Shown here piece by piece: positions 18,098-26,786 of a DNA stretch of 64,000 bases (its first letter is position 1; every line of letters begins with the position of its first letter). The notes under the pieces are model-generated. The model saw only the letters and a program-made list of their open reading frames with translations. It ran no database searches and had not been told where the DNA came from. The stretch is taken from contig JBQDFP010000004.1 in NCBI GenBank assembly GCA_052085365.1, positions 60,019-124,018 on the forward strand, read 5' to 3'. Position numbers and translations under genes: made by a program. Source of the stretch: Canibacter sp052085365 (GTDB taxonomy: Bacteria > Actinomycetota > Actinomycetes > Actinomycetales > Microbacteriaceae).

Positions 18098-18799
18098 AAC
18101 CAGGCACCGTTACTGCCCATGGGGCTGTTTCGTGACCGTGGATTCAGTGCCGGTTTAGTGGTGCAACTGACCTTCCAAGCTGGAGTTGCCAGCTATTTCC
18201 TTATCCTCACGCTCTACCTGCAATCAGGCCTCGGGTTTAGTGCCTGGCACGCAGGCTTGACCATTCTCCCCTTCAGCCTTGGAGCGGTCATCGGCAGTGG
18301 TGTCGCCGTCCCTCTCACAACGAAACTTGGAAAACTGCTCGTGAGTGCCGGGGCGACCTTGCAGGCCGCCGGCGTGGCATGGTCCATCGCTGTTGTCAGT
18401 GACCGGGCAGATGCGCTCGCTATTTCCGACTTGATTCTTCCTATGGGAGTAGCGGGAATCGGTCTTGGTGTTCTTGTCGTCCCACTTCTCGATGTGGCGC
18501 TGGCAACGGTCCCAGTGAATGACGCGGGTTCAGCATCGGGAGCGCTCACTACGTTCCAACAAGTCGGTGCTGCCCTCGGTGTCGCTGTTGTCGGTACCGT
18601 GTTCTTCGACACCATTAGTGCAGAACTCGATCCCGCTAGCCTGCGTGAGGCATTCCTGACGGCGGCTTGGGTGACCATCATCGCGGCCTGCGTCGCCGTT
18701 CTTGCAAGCTTCTTTCTGCCGACCATCACAGCCGTCCGCGCCAGGACGGCAGAGCAAGCTCAAGCGCTACAAACGCAAGAAGAAACAGCTCAGCACTGA
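18098..18799 (+). pseudogene. DHA2-type MFS drug exporter, 5' truncated by the IS3-family element
   Basis: The frame is open directly from the IS edge (NQAPLLPMGLFRDRGFSAG) and encodes the C-terminal half of a 14-helix EmrB/QacA-like drug:H+ antiporter, about six membrane segments, including PVNDAGSASGALTTFQQVG, a typical DHA2 block. The N-terminal half, with motif A, is missing. An ATG at 18119 could start a short product but has no ribosome-binding site. Non-functional as a transporter by family standards. Confidence 0.8.
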
Positions 18800-19111
18800 G
18801 CGTCTTCGCCAATCCTCTTCGCAAGACATTCGATGTGCCTACTACTCACGTAGGCTTAAGGCTTTCCTCGCCGCGTTGAAAGCATGGATGCCGCGCTCAA
18901 ACTCGCCCTGCCGGCAGCGAGTGGGAAGGCAATCGGATTGCACGCGGGGGCACGATCCGGCAGGGACTGCGCTCTGGGGCGTTGCACAAGTTACAGTTGC
19001 ACCTCGTTCCGATAGCACTCGGTGGGGCCATCGGCTGTTCGCAGACCTGGGTGATGAGAGTCCCCTGGTCTGATGACGATAAACTAGACATCGCACACGG
19101 AGTGTACATTA
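18800..19111. other. non-coding stretch between MFS fragment and IS256-type element
   Basis: About 310 bases. I see no recognisable gene, RNA or repeat on either strand; short open frames here resemble nothing. Confidence 0.5.
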
Positions 19112-19119
19112 CTATTCCG
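19112..19119. repeat. left target-site duplication ACTATTCC
   Basis: ACTATTCC directly abuts the left inverted repeat of the IS256/IS1249-type element and is repeated exactly at 20413-20420. Confidence 0.9.
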
Positions 19120-20412
19120 GGCTATAGGCAATAAACAGTGGATGGTTCCTTGATCTTGCCGCATAACCATGCCGCAAAACAAGGATCGTTAATGTCCGCA
19201 ACGATTAGTTGTGACACAAACACTCCTTCCGACCGTTTGTACGGTATGCGATATCAAGTTCATCAAGAACGGCCGTAACAGTGCCGGAAACCAACGCTGG
19301 AAATGCCCCAAATGTGGTGCTTCAACCCTCCGGAAACGAGAGGACCGGACCCGATTTTTCCAGCTCCAACAATTCCTGACCTGGCTCCTTGGTAAACGCA
19401 CCCAACAAGAGCTCAGCACCGGCACAACAGGAAGAACCTTCCGCCACCAAACCCGCTGGTGCTGGCACATACGCCCGCGCATCCCGGTCACCGGCGAAAT
19501 CTATGATGTACTCCAGATTGATGGGTTCAACCTCCGAACTGGCTGGTGTGTGCTCGTCGCCACACATCGGGGCAACGTCGTCGGATATCAGTGGTGCGCC
19601 CGTGAATCACAAGCCGCATGGGGTGCCCTCTTTCAACGCCTCCCAGCACCCGCGGTGGTGGTGTGCGACGGCGGTCCTGGCATGCATGCAGCCCTCAAAG
19701 AGTGTTGGCCTGGCGCACGTGCGCAACGCTGTCTTGTGCATCTCCAACGCAACGTTCGTACGCATGTAACGAAACGATCCAAAACTGAGGCAGGCAGAGG
19801 GCTCTGGGGTCTCGCTTTGAAACTCACGCGAGTGCGCACCCCCGCTGATGCTGAAGCATGGGTGGCACTGTTTCTCCAATGGGGAACCCAATATTTGTAT
19901 CTCACGAAGCAGCGCACCTACCGTCAATACGCTGACGAGATCCCTGCATGGGCGAAGCCTGGCCAAAAGTGGTGGTACACCCACCAACGACTCCGGAGCG
20001 GGCATCAAGTCTTCCAACGGGTGATCAATGCCAAACACCTCTTCACGTTCCTCGACACTGCACTCGAAGCCCTGAACGTACCAGCGACCACGAATGAGAT
20101 TGAGGGCGGCACCAACGCACACATGCGACTGCTTCTGCTGCACCACCGGGGCATGACGGAGGAGCATCAACGCCGCGCGATCGAATGGTGGCTATACATG
20201 CACTCGGAACGGCCAGACCTCACCAAAATCCTGGGAACCTCCGACCAGCAGACAGTGGCGCCTGTTCGCCGTTCACAACACACCGAGCCAGACCCAGGAC
20301 CCGTGCTCTACGACACCGGGCTCGACTCTGCCGAAGGGCTCTGGCTACGCTCCGGGTGGGGTGGAAGAGGGTGAACACGCCCGGGCTATCCACTGTTTAT
20401 TGCCGATAGCCC
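19120..20412 (+). mobile_element. IS256-family, IS1249-like insertion sequence
   Basis: A 1293-bp element with 25-base terminal inverted repeats carrying one mismatch (GGGCTAT-A/C-GGCAATAAACAG...), at 19120-19144 and 20388-20412. It holds one intact transposase gene and is flanked by a perfect 8-bp target duplication, the size typical of IS256-family transposition. All parts agree, so it is an intact, recent insertion into non-coding DNA. Confidence 0.93.
19211..20374 (+). CDS. IS1249-like mutator-type transposase
   Basis: A 387-residue transposase with an N-terminal zinc ribbon (CTVCDIKFIKNG ... WKCPKCGASTLRKRE), a DDE core with Asp in LQIDGFNLRTGW and in VVCDGGPGMHAAL, the CxxH-like RCLVHLQRNVRTH, and a terminal Glu in TTNEIEGGTNAHMR. 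These are hallmarks of IS1249 transposases in the IS256 (mutator) group. It starts with GTG and looks full length. Confidence 0.9.
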   Translation: MTQTLLPTVCTVCDIKFIKNGRNSAGNQRWKCPKCGASTLRKREDRTRFFQLQQFLTWLLGKRTQQELSTGTTGRTFRHQTRWCWHIRPRIPVTGEIYDVLQIDGFNLRTGWCVLVATHRGNVVGYQWCARESQAAWGALFQRLPAPAVVVCDGGPGMHAALKECWPGARAQRCLVHLQRNVRTHVTKRSKTEAGRGLWGLALKLTRVRTPADAEAWVALFLQWGTQYLYLTKQRTYRQYADEIPAWAKPGQKWWYTHQRLRSGHQVFQRVINAKHLFTFLDTALEALNVPATTNEIEGGTNAHMRLLLLHHRGMTEEHQRRAIEWWLYMHSERPDLTKILGTSDQQTVAPVRRSQHTEPDPGPVLYDTGLDSAEGLWLRSGWGGRG

Positions 20413-20420
20413 ACTATTCC
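20413..20420. repeat. right target-site duplication ACTATTCC
   Basis: Exact copy of 19112-19119 immediately after the right inverted repeat. The following 278 bases before the next gene hold nothing I recognise. Confidence 0.9.
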
Positions 20421-20698
20421 TCGCTGAGTCACGTGAGATCACTATTGCACTCTAAGCTTCTGAGGTGATTGCACGTAGTTGGTTGAGCATCGATGACACG
20501 CCTCAATGTCTTTTGATCTTCTGCTTTGCGACAACCTGTTAGCGTGGTGATCATGTTGTATTTTGTACGCCTGCGCTTGAAGTAGTCCGGCGCACTCCGC
20601 CACCCTGAGCCGTGGCCTATTGTACTGACCCTAAAACAGAGTCAGTAGATACGTGTCGCCGATGGATGAACTATCTCTAGCGACAGGACACAATTGTT

Positions 20699-21571
20699 AT
20701 GGCTACCAACCACAGCTCATCTGGCGACCAGCGCACCACGTTCGTTCTCGTGCACGGTTCCGGCACCAGCTCGCACATGTGGGCACCCCTCCAGCGCGAG
20801 CTAGCGCTTCAAGGCCGAAAATCATACGCAATCGACCTCCCAGGTCACGGATTTGATGCGCAATACAGCTTCGCGTATCAGTCACCGCAAAACCTTGATG
20901 CGCTTCGCACCGAAGCCTCTACGCTTGCGAGCATCACGCTCGAAGACAATGTCGAAACCCTCGCGACAGCGGTTCGCAAGCTTCGAAACCACGGGCCCGT
21001 GATCTTGGTTGCCGCAAGCCTCGGGGGCGTGACGACTACCGTGTTCGCAAACCAGCATCCGAAACTTATCGATGGTCTCGTCTATATTTCGGCTTGGGCA
21101 TGCGCATCACGGGCTAACCCGATCGAGTACATGCGTGAACCCGAGTTCGAAGGCAGCCTTCTGCCTGGTCTTGCCGGACTGAATATCGAGCTCGATCCAC
21201 CGCAGAGTATCGGTCGGGCGAACTACCGAACCGCGGACCCCCACCTTCTGCGGAAGCTGAGGGCCTCGATCATGGAAGAAATCGATGATGCAAGGTTCAT
21301 GGCGTTCGTGAACCTCATGCAACCCGACGAATCACTCACCGTCATGATGGCCGATGCCCGCATACAAGTTGAAACGTGGGGCCAGGTGCCGCACACATAC
21401 ATTCGGCTGCTACGTGATCGTTCCTTGCCTCTCGAGATGCAGGATCGACTGATTCGGGAAGCTGACCAGCTTACGCCCGAGAACCCTTTCAAGGTGCACT
21501 CGCTTGACGCTTCGCACGCGGGATTTCTGTATCGAAGCGAGCAGGTGGTCAAACTGCTGACTGAAAGCTAA
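20699..21571 (+). CDS. alpha/beta hydrolase
   Basis: A 290-residue alpha/beta hydrolase without signal peptide. The oxyanion-hole motif is FVLVHGSGTSSHMW (HG at 19-20), IDLPGHGFD follows, the nucleophile elbow is VAASLGG (Ser107), and the late DASHAGFLYR supplies the likely catalytic His. The elbow reads A-x-S-x-G rather than G-x-S-x-G, a tolerated variant seen in esterase-like proteins. AGGA lies about eleven bases before the ATG, which is weak. It stands alone beside the IS element; the substrate is unknown. Confidence 0.82.
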   Translation: MATNHSSSGDQRTTFVLVHGSGTSSHMWAPLQRELALQGRKSYAIDLPGHGFDAQYSFAYQSPQNLDALRTEASTLASITLEDNVETLATAVRKLRNHGPVILVAASLGGVTTTVFANQHPKLIDGLVYISAWACASRANPIEYMREPEFEGSLLPGLAGLNIELDPPQSIGRANYRTADPHLLRKLRASIMEEIDDARFMAFVNLMQPDESLTVMMADARIQVETWGQVPHTYIRLLRDRSLPLEMQDRLIREADQLTPENPFKVHSLDASHAGFLYRSEQVVKLLTES

Positions 21572-21953
21572 TAAGCGGGGTGGGTGTCGGAATGCAACCA
21601 ATACCCACCCTGACCATCCCTCTGATGAAGGCGCCATGCGTGTTTTATAGGAGAGAAGTACTCGGAGATTCCTGGGGCTGCTGCGCATACTGATGTCACA
21701 TGGACAGAGTCGCCCTGATAAGGCTGAAATCCCGTGGTTGGCCAGCTCCGGCTCACTACCAGGCGTTGAGGAAGTCAGCGAGAACGGCGTTGAACGCGGG
21801 TTGAATAATTGACGAGGTCAATTACTCAACAGGTTTTGCGGTCTCAGCCTCGGAGAGATAATTGGCAGCGTACGGCCACTGGCGGTACTGATTTCGCTTG
21901 CCCCTGGCGCAAGATGCCAGGCGCAAGCACACCGTTTGTTCTACGCTGGAGAC
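21572..21953. other. non-coding stretch with a possible hydrolase tail remnant
   Basis: About 380 bases without an intact gene. On the minus strand, 21766-21806 reads NPAFNAVLADFLNAW followed by a stop. This resembles the last residues of an alpha/beta hydrolase and may be a relic. Nothing else is recognised. Confidence 0.3.
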
Positions 21954-22355
21954 ATGACTTCCGGATCAGGCGGCAAGAGACAACGTCGTCGTAGGTCTAG
22001 AGACCGAGCGCTCTACATTGAAACTACGATCAACGCGCCAATGGAAAGGGTCTGGGATCTGACACAAAACCCAGATCAGCCCACTCGTTGGGATGCATGC
22101 TATAGCAGGATCGTGGCGACTGAACGCCAAGGCAGCAGAGCTCAGAAGTTTCGTTACGAATCGGATCTCGGAGTATTCAAAGTTCGTGGCACGGGAGTTT
22201 CTCTTGGCGAACGGAGGAGTCGCAGCGACGAGCGTACCTCAGCGCTAATTTTTGACCCGTCTAGTGGTTTGTCTCCGCTTAGTTCAGGCAGATGCTACTG
22301 GCGGTATATACAAAATCGTGCACATGAAGGCTCTGCCGCCATCAGCGGAACTTGA
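21954..22355 (+). pseudogene. SRPBCC (START-like) domain protein, 3' truncated
   Basis: The frame from the ATG at 21954 reads YIETTINAPMERVWDLTQNP, then RWDACYSRIVATE and RGTGVSLGER, the first half of a polyketide-cyclase/START-like ligand-binding fold. It breaks off at about 22310 after GRCYWRYI into unrelated sequence and stops at 22355. Family members usually continue another 80-100 residues. Best read as a truncated remnant. A basic run KRQRRRRSRDR near the start is unusual. Confidence 0.55.
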
Positions 22356-22388
22356 ATCGTCGGTCCGTTCCGGGTTCCGCTGACGCGG

Positions 22389-22980
22389 TCACGCCCGCCT
22401 ACGCCGAACAATAAACAGGGCGAGTCCTATTACGCTAGCCCCGAGCGCTGCCCACGTTGCAAACCCGGTCGTCGAGCCAGTGGACGCGAGATCTACATCG
22501 GATGCCGCAGGTACAGGACCCTCCGTCGGCTCGCCCGGTGCTGAGGGCACGCCGGGGTCGGACGAGTCCTCGACACCCGGGACAGTAATTGTCGCGTCAG
22601 ATGACTCGTGATTGACGTCGCCGAGGTATCGAACATGAACGGTCGTCTCGGTCGGTGACGTCGGGGCCTCCCACGCGAAGGCACCCGCATTATCGAGTTC
22701 GACAGTGTCCAGAAGCTCGTCGTCATCAATGATCTCCACCGCACCCGTTGGTGTTGTGCCGTGCTCACCGGCAGCGGTCCCCGTGAGGCCGAGGGCCGCG
22801 GTACCCGATTCGGCGAGCCTGAGATTGGTGACCGTTGCTGCCTGTGCAATGGTGAGTGTGCCCGTCGCAGTATCGCCGACGGCTCCCCCGTCGACATCAA
22901 GCAGCTGTGCGGAAACTTCGTGGGTCCCCGCATCTACCTGAACGAGAACGACACTCTCGCCGCCGATACCGCAGCACCGT
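22389..22980 (-). pseudogene. C-terminal fragment of an Ig-repeat, LASTG-anchored surface protein
   Basis: The end of a wall-anchored protein: parts of one to two Ig-like repeats (TTVHVRYLGDVNHESSDATI), a Pro/Ser spacer, then LASTG, a hydrophobic helix and RRRRA. This is a complete sortase-type anchor of the LAXTG class. No signal peptide or 5' part is present. The frame stays open to 23222, but above about 22980 it reads through a large hairpin and makes no protein sense. Its Ig-like repeats resemble those of the 955-residue adhesin further right. Confidence 0.6.
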
Positions 22981-23041
22981 TTGAGGCCACCAAGCAGCAA
23001 GCCATCGTCTGGGCTGATAAGCACACCGCCAGCAACGAGAA

Positions 23042-23096
23042 GAGCGATGTTGTGGCCCAGGACCTGTTTCTTCAGGCCCGGGTTACAACATCGCTC
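23042..23096. repeat. large imperfect hairpin
   Basis: GAGCGATGTTGT (23042-23053) pairs perfectly with ACAACATCGCTC (23085-23096). The interior also folds: CCC..GG.CCTG pairs with CAGG.CC.GGG around TTTCTT. It has no T-run, so a simple terminator is doubtful. It lies between a gene fragment and a recombinase-associated-type HTH ORF and may be a mobile-element end or folded recombination site. Confidence 0.55.
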
Positions 23097-23199
23097 ATTG
23101 AGTGCCCCCAAACGCGACGAAACTGTAACCTCGTTTAAGATCCTGAAATCGTTGATTTCACGCGGATCGTCTGATGGCGAAAGTTTGTATGAGTCAAGT

Positions 23200-23574
23200 A
23201 TGTTTGCGCCTCGGAGTGACAATCGTGGCCCGGTAGTAGCGCCAATCGGGACGGCTGTAACCCCGTTCCCCGCTGAGCATTTACAGAAGATTATTGCGGC
23301 CTACGAATCAGGTGCGACGCTCTACACGATTGCACGGGAATGGAAGCTCGGCAAGCAGACTGTACGGCGTATGCTCACTGAAGCTGGTGTCAGAATTCGA
23401 CGCCAAGGACTGGATGATAACCAGGTGACTCACGCAATCCGTGGATACGAATCTGGGTTGACCACGCGGGATATCGCCCTCGAGTTGGATGTCGGGCATG
23501 CGATGGTTTGGCGGGCGTTGAAGCGAGCTGGGGTTGAGTTGCGTCCGCAGGCTCAGCGTCAGACACAGAAGTAA
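23200..23574 (+). CDS. small double-HTH protein (resolvase-tail/transposon-associated type)
   Basis: A 124-residue protein with two tandem helix-turn-helix units: LQKIIAAYESGATLYTIARE with KQTVRRMLTEAGVRIRRQGL, then AIRGYESGLTTRDIALELDV with HAMVWRALKRAGVELR. Tandem HTHs like this form the C-terminal end of some serine recombinases and also occur as free ORFs beside mobile elements. No recombinase catalytic domain is present. The start is uncertain: the frame is open upstream, and the ATG at 23200 has no clear ribosome-binding site. The 263 bases after it hold no gene. Confidence 0.5.
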   Translation: MFAPRSDNRGPVVAPIGTAVTPFPAEHLQKIIAAYESGATLYTIAREWKLGKQTVRRMLTEAGVRIRRQGLDDNQVTHAIRGYESGLTTRDIALELDVGHAMVWRALKRAGVELRPQAQRQTQK

Positions 23575-23837
23575 TGTCAGATGCTGATCATAGAACCTTA
23601 ACCTACGTGACCCGCCAGTATCCCGTTCGAACCAGATTCTTGATTTTCTGGGTGTCTCTCTGCCTCAGGCGGTAAACTTCACGTCATTGCTTCCATAGAT
23701 TTGAATCGAATGCGCAAGTGCGCAAACGCACGTCGAGAAGGTCGAGGACCATTTACCGCAGGAACTTGCTCATGACGACACATGCGCCAAGGTCGCTTCC
23801 TCTGATGTGTGCTGAGCTTGAGCCTGACATGGTGGGG

Positions 23838-24533
23838 TCAGCGCAGTTGCGCAAATGCTTCGACTCGAGCTGTCGAGCCCACCACAAGCAGTGTATCTCC
23901 GGCGTGCAGCACCGTACTGGCTTCGGCATTTTTCCATTGCCCGTCGCTCGTGCGGTACGCAGCAACGGTGACATGATGGTCGCTGCGTATTCGAGCTTCG
24001 CTGAGCGTTATCCCGTGGAGAGCGGAGGGCGCTGCGGTTTTCACCATCGCATAGCCGGAATCGATCTCGACGTAGTCAGCGGCAGCCCCGCGCACGAGAT
24101 GGGCGACGCGTCGACCCATGTCGCGTTCCGGGGAGAGAACCCGATGTACACCGATTTGCTCGAGGATGATGGCGTGCTGTTCGTCGTCAGCTTTCGCCCA
24201 CACAACAGGAACTTTGAGCTGCAATAAAAGCGATGCGGTGAGGATCGACACCTTGATGTCTGAGCCGACAGCGACGACAACGCGATCGAACGAACCAAGA
24301 CCGAGCTCTTCTAGCACCTCGAGCTTTGTGGAGTCAGCACGAACAGCCTGTGTGAGGCGTCCGCTGAGCGCTTGCACGATCACTTCGTCGACGTCGATTC
24401 CGAGAACCTCGATGCCTGTGTCCATGAGTTCGAGTGCGAGGGAGGTGCCGAAGCGCCCAAGACCAATCACGGCGACGGAATCCGCTTCGGCTATTCGATG
24501 CATCGACCCAGCATTGTGGGAACGTCTAGTCAT
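23838..24533 (-). CDS. ktrA: KtrA/TrkA-type K+ uptake regulatory subunit
   Basis: A 231-residue cytosolic RCK protein gating the KtrB channel. The N-terminal Rossmann domain has VIGLGRFGTSLALELM (Gly24, Gly26, Gly29) and an acidic strand end in VLGIDVDE for nucleotide binding. The C-terminal half (about 145-231) is an RCK_C domain (ITLSEARIRSDHHVTVAAYR). RCK_C domains in this family can bind c-di-AMP. It lies 26 bases downstream of ktrB in the same operon. Confidence 0.9.
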   Translation of the reverse strand: MTRRSHNAGSMHRIAEADSVAVIGLGRFGTSLALELMDTGIEVLGIDVDEVIVQALSGRLTQAVRADSTKLEVLEELGLGSFDRVVVAVGSDIKVSILTASLLLQLKVPVVWAKADDEQHAIILEQIGVHRVLSPERDMGRRVAHLVRGAAADYVEIDSGYAMVKTAAPSALHGITLSEARIRSDHHVTVAAYRTSDGQWKNAEASTVLHAGDTLLVVGSTARVEAFAQLR

Positions 24534-24559
24534 GTGTACGAGTTCCTTCTTAAATCAGA

Positions 24560-25915
24560 TTAGCCAATAATGGGGCGTTCGACTGGGAGATCATAGAGTT
24601 CACGGCGCTGCCGGATAGCCAGTGCCGAGGCCAGCACGATGGGGCCGACACGCCCCGTAAGCATGAGCGCTGAGAGCACGAATTTTCCGAACGCTCCGAC
24701 CTCGGAGGATATCCCGACCGACAGTCCACAAGTGGCGAACGCCGAAATCACCTCAAACAGAATCCGGTCGAGCTTCGCGTCACTCACTATAGTCAATAGC
24801 GCAGCGGCGACGAACACGAGTGTTGCACCGAGAAACACCACACTAATGGCAAGTCGAAGAGTTCCCTTCGGAAGCCGCCTCCCAAGTGCGTTCGTGTTCT
24901 GCGTGCCCTTGGCTTCGGCTACGATCGCGAGGAACAGTACCGCGAGGGTGGTGACTTTGATGCCACCTGCGGTCGATGCGGATCCTCCGCCGACGAACAT
25001 GAGTGCGTCACTGAGCAGCATTGTGGTCGCTGTTGAAGACTCCATATCGACGAGGGAGAACCCGCCCGAGCGTAGCATTGTGGATGCGAAAAACGCATGC
25101 CCGATCTTTTCCCACCAGTGTTCATATCCGACTGTCTCGGGATTGTTCCATTCAAATCCTGCCCACGCGAGCGCTCCGAGGCCCAAAAGAACTGTGGTGG
25201 TGATAAGTGTGAGCTTGGTGTGCAGCGTCCACTTGTGCCTCGTCCACTTCGCTCTGATGAGATTGAGATACACCGGAAACCCAAAGCTGCCCACGAAGAC
25301 TCCGACCGCGATTGGGGTGAGAACAAATGGGTTGTCTGCGAAGTGCGCCAGACCACCCTCATGTGGAGTGAAACCCGCGTTTCCAAACGAAGAGATAGCA
25401 TGAAAGATCCCGTACCAGAGCCCCGACCCCCATGAGTCCTCCGCGACAATAAAGGCAGGTATAAGGAATGCGGCTATGGTGCCTTCAATGACCAGCGTGG
25501 TCGTTACAACCACGCGTAGAAGATGCCCGACTCGGCCGATCCCGTCAGCACCGATACTCTCTTTGGCAAAGAAACGACCAGAAAGTCCGAGGCGGCGAGT
25601 AACCATCATCGTGAGCAGTAAAGCAATCGTCACGACGCCGAGAGCACCAGTCTGAATCGCGACAAGGATCACGACCTGCCCAAACATTGACCAATGTTCG
25701 CCGGTGTCAACCGTCGTAAGCCCGGTCACGGTCACCGCCGATACTGCGGTGAATAAGGCATCTGGAAGTTCGGTTCGAGTGCCATTTGCTGAGGCCACGG
25801 GCAGCGAGAGGAGCCCGGTGAACACAAGCGTGGCGGCGACGAACACCATGATCGCAATTCTCGCTGGTGCGTGTCCGGCCGCGTAACTGATGCGATTCTT
25901 CAGGCGCTGTAACAC
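24560..25915 (-). CDS. ktrB: KtrB/TrkH-type K+ channel subunit
   Basis: A 451-residue membrane protein of the Ktr/Trk/HKT family with four M1-P-M2 repeats. The filter-like loops are FTAVSAVTVTGLTTVDTGEHW, then a second near FHAISSFGNAGFT, with further repeats at SGGFSLVD and FATCGLSVGIS. The Gly of each loop is the selectivity residue. The ORF opens with TTG at 25933, but GTG at 25915 has GAGG nine bases upstream and is preferred. With KtrA it imports K+. Confidence 0.9.
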   Translation of the reverse strand: MLQRLKNRISYAAGHAPARIAIMVFVAATLVFTGLLSLPVASANGTRTELPDALFTAVSAVTVTGLTTVDTGEHWSMFGQVVILVAIQTGALGVVTIALLLTMMVTRRLGLSGRFFAKESIGADGIGRVGHLLRVVVTTTLVIEGTIAAFLIPAFIVAEDSWGSGLWYGIFHAISSFGNAGFTPHEGGLAHFADNPFVLTPIAVGVFVGSFGFPVYLNLIRAKWTRHKWTLHTKLTLITTTVLLGLGALAWAGFEWNNPETVGYEHWWEKIGHAFFASTMLRSGGFSLVDMESSTATTMLLSDALMFVGGGSASTAGGIKVTTLAVLFLAIVAEAKGTQNTNALGRRLPKGTLRLAISVVFLGATLVFVAAALLTIVSDAKLDRILFEVISAFATCGLSVGISSEVGAFGKFVLSALMLTGRVGPIVLASALAIRQRRELYDLPVERPIIG

Positions 25916-26243
25916 TCCGCGCAGCCTCAGCAAGGGGTCGACTTGGGTGTCCGGGGGTCACCTGTCTCGTGTTTTGCTTCTTCGATGACGTCTCGGGTTT
26001 GAGGTAGCGTATCGATCTGTTTTTCCCACGCACCGCACCGATGTTACTCCCCTTCAGGCGGATATGTTCGAAGAACGAGTGCTCGATCAGCTGGGTTGCC
26101 GCCCTCTGTGCGGTGCATAACGGCCGTTGAAAGCGTAGGATGGGAAATCGTTGCTAGACGCAGTCTCGCAACGAACGGGGTGCCGGGAAGTCTGGTCGGC
26201 GATAGATCCAACGAACTAGATTGAAGGAGCAAAAGCCCCACAT
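25916..26243. other. intergenic region between ktrB and a divergent hypothetical gene
   Basis: About 330 bases that must contain the ktrB and rightward promoters. I could not recognise a c-di-AMP riboswitch or any other structured element. Confidence 0.4.
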
Positions 26244-26729
26244 ATGACCACACCATTCCTTGTGCGCGGTGACACGCTGCCGGAACTCGGAGGCCTTGTG
26301 GAAGGGTCAAGGAGTGAACGCGCGCGCGGGCTGCTGTGGGGCGTCGACCTCGCCGAATGTAGAACCCGCCGGCAGGCACGAGACGCTTGGCATGAGGCAG
26401 TATCTGAGATCAGAGCAGAGCTTGACACTCACCCCGAGATTCGGCGCATCTGCCTCGCGTACAAGCGACCAACGCAATTTCCGCAATCAGCTTTTGTCCG
26501 GATGCCTGAGGGACTCGCGCGCCGACTGCACAACGACTTCGAGCGCGATCGGGCCCGCTATGTGTGCGTACTCGTACTCGACCTCTCCGGCTGCAGCGAC
26601 CAGGAACTGCTCCATGACCGGCTCTGCGAAGCGCTCACAGCGCCGGTGCCATGGAGTGATCTCACGCTCGCCTGGGGCAGCATCGCCGACTGCAGCATGC
26701 TTGATGCATGGGCTAGCGATACCCTCTGA
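26244..26729 (+). CDS. uncharacterised protein upstream of nhaA
   Basis: A 161-residue soluble, mildly acidic protein with no signal peptide or membrane span. The start ATG has GAAGGAG at long spacing. The last third (VLVLDLSGCSDQELLHDRLC, then APVPWSDLTLAW) loosely resembles the barnase-inhibitor (barstar) pattern of a beta strand followed by a helix and a W/D-rich turn. The match is weak and no RNase gene is adjacent. It lies 57 bases before nhaA and may be co-transcribed with it. Confidence 0.55.
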   Translation: MTTPFLVRGDTLPELGGLVEGSRSERARGLLWGVDLAECRTRRQARDAWHEAVSEIRAELDTHPEIRRICLAYKRPTQFPQSAFVRMPEGLARRLHNDFERDRARYVCVLVLDLSGCSDQELLHDRLCEALTAPVPWSDLTLAWGSIADCSMLDAWASDTL

Positions 26730-26786
26730 CCTGACCGACCCGGCGGCTGCATCGGCAACGGCACAGCTCGCCCCACAGGAGAATCT

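Noticed and set aside
23600..23660. GTTCGAACC resembling a tRNA T-loop
   Set aside because: No cloverleaf, acceptor stem or anticodon arm could be built on either strand.
26244..26729. Barnase-barstar type toxin-antitoxin
   Set aside because: The barstar resemblance is weak and no RNase partner is encoded nearby.
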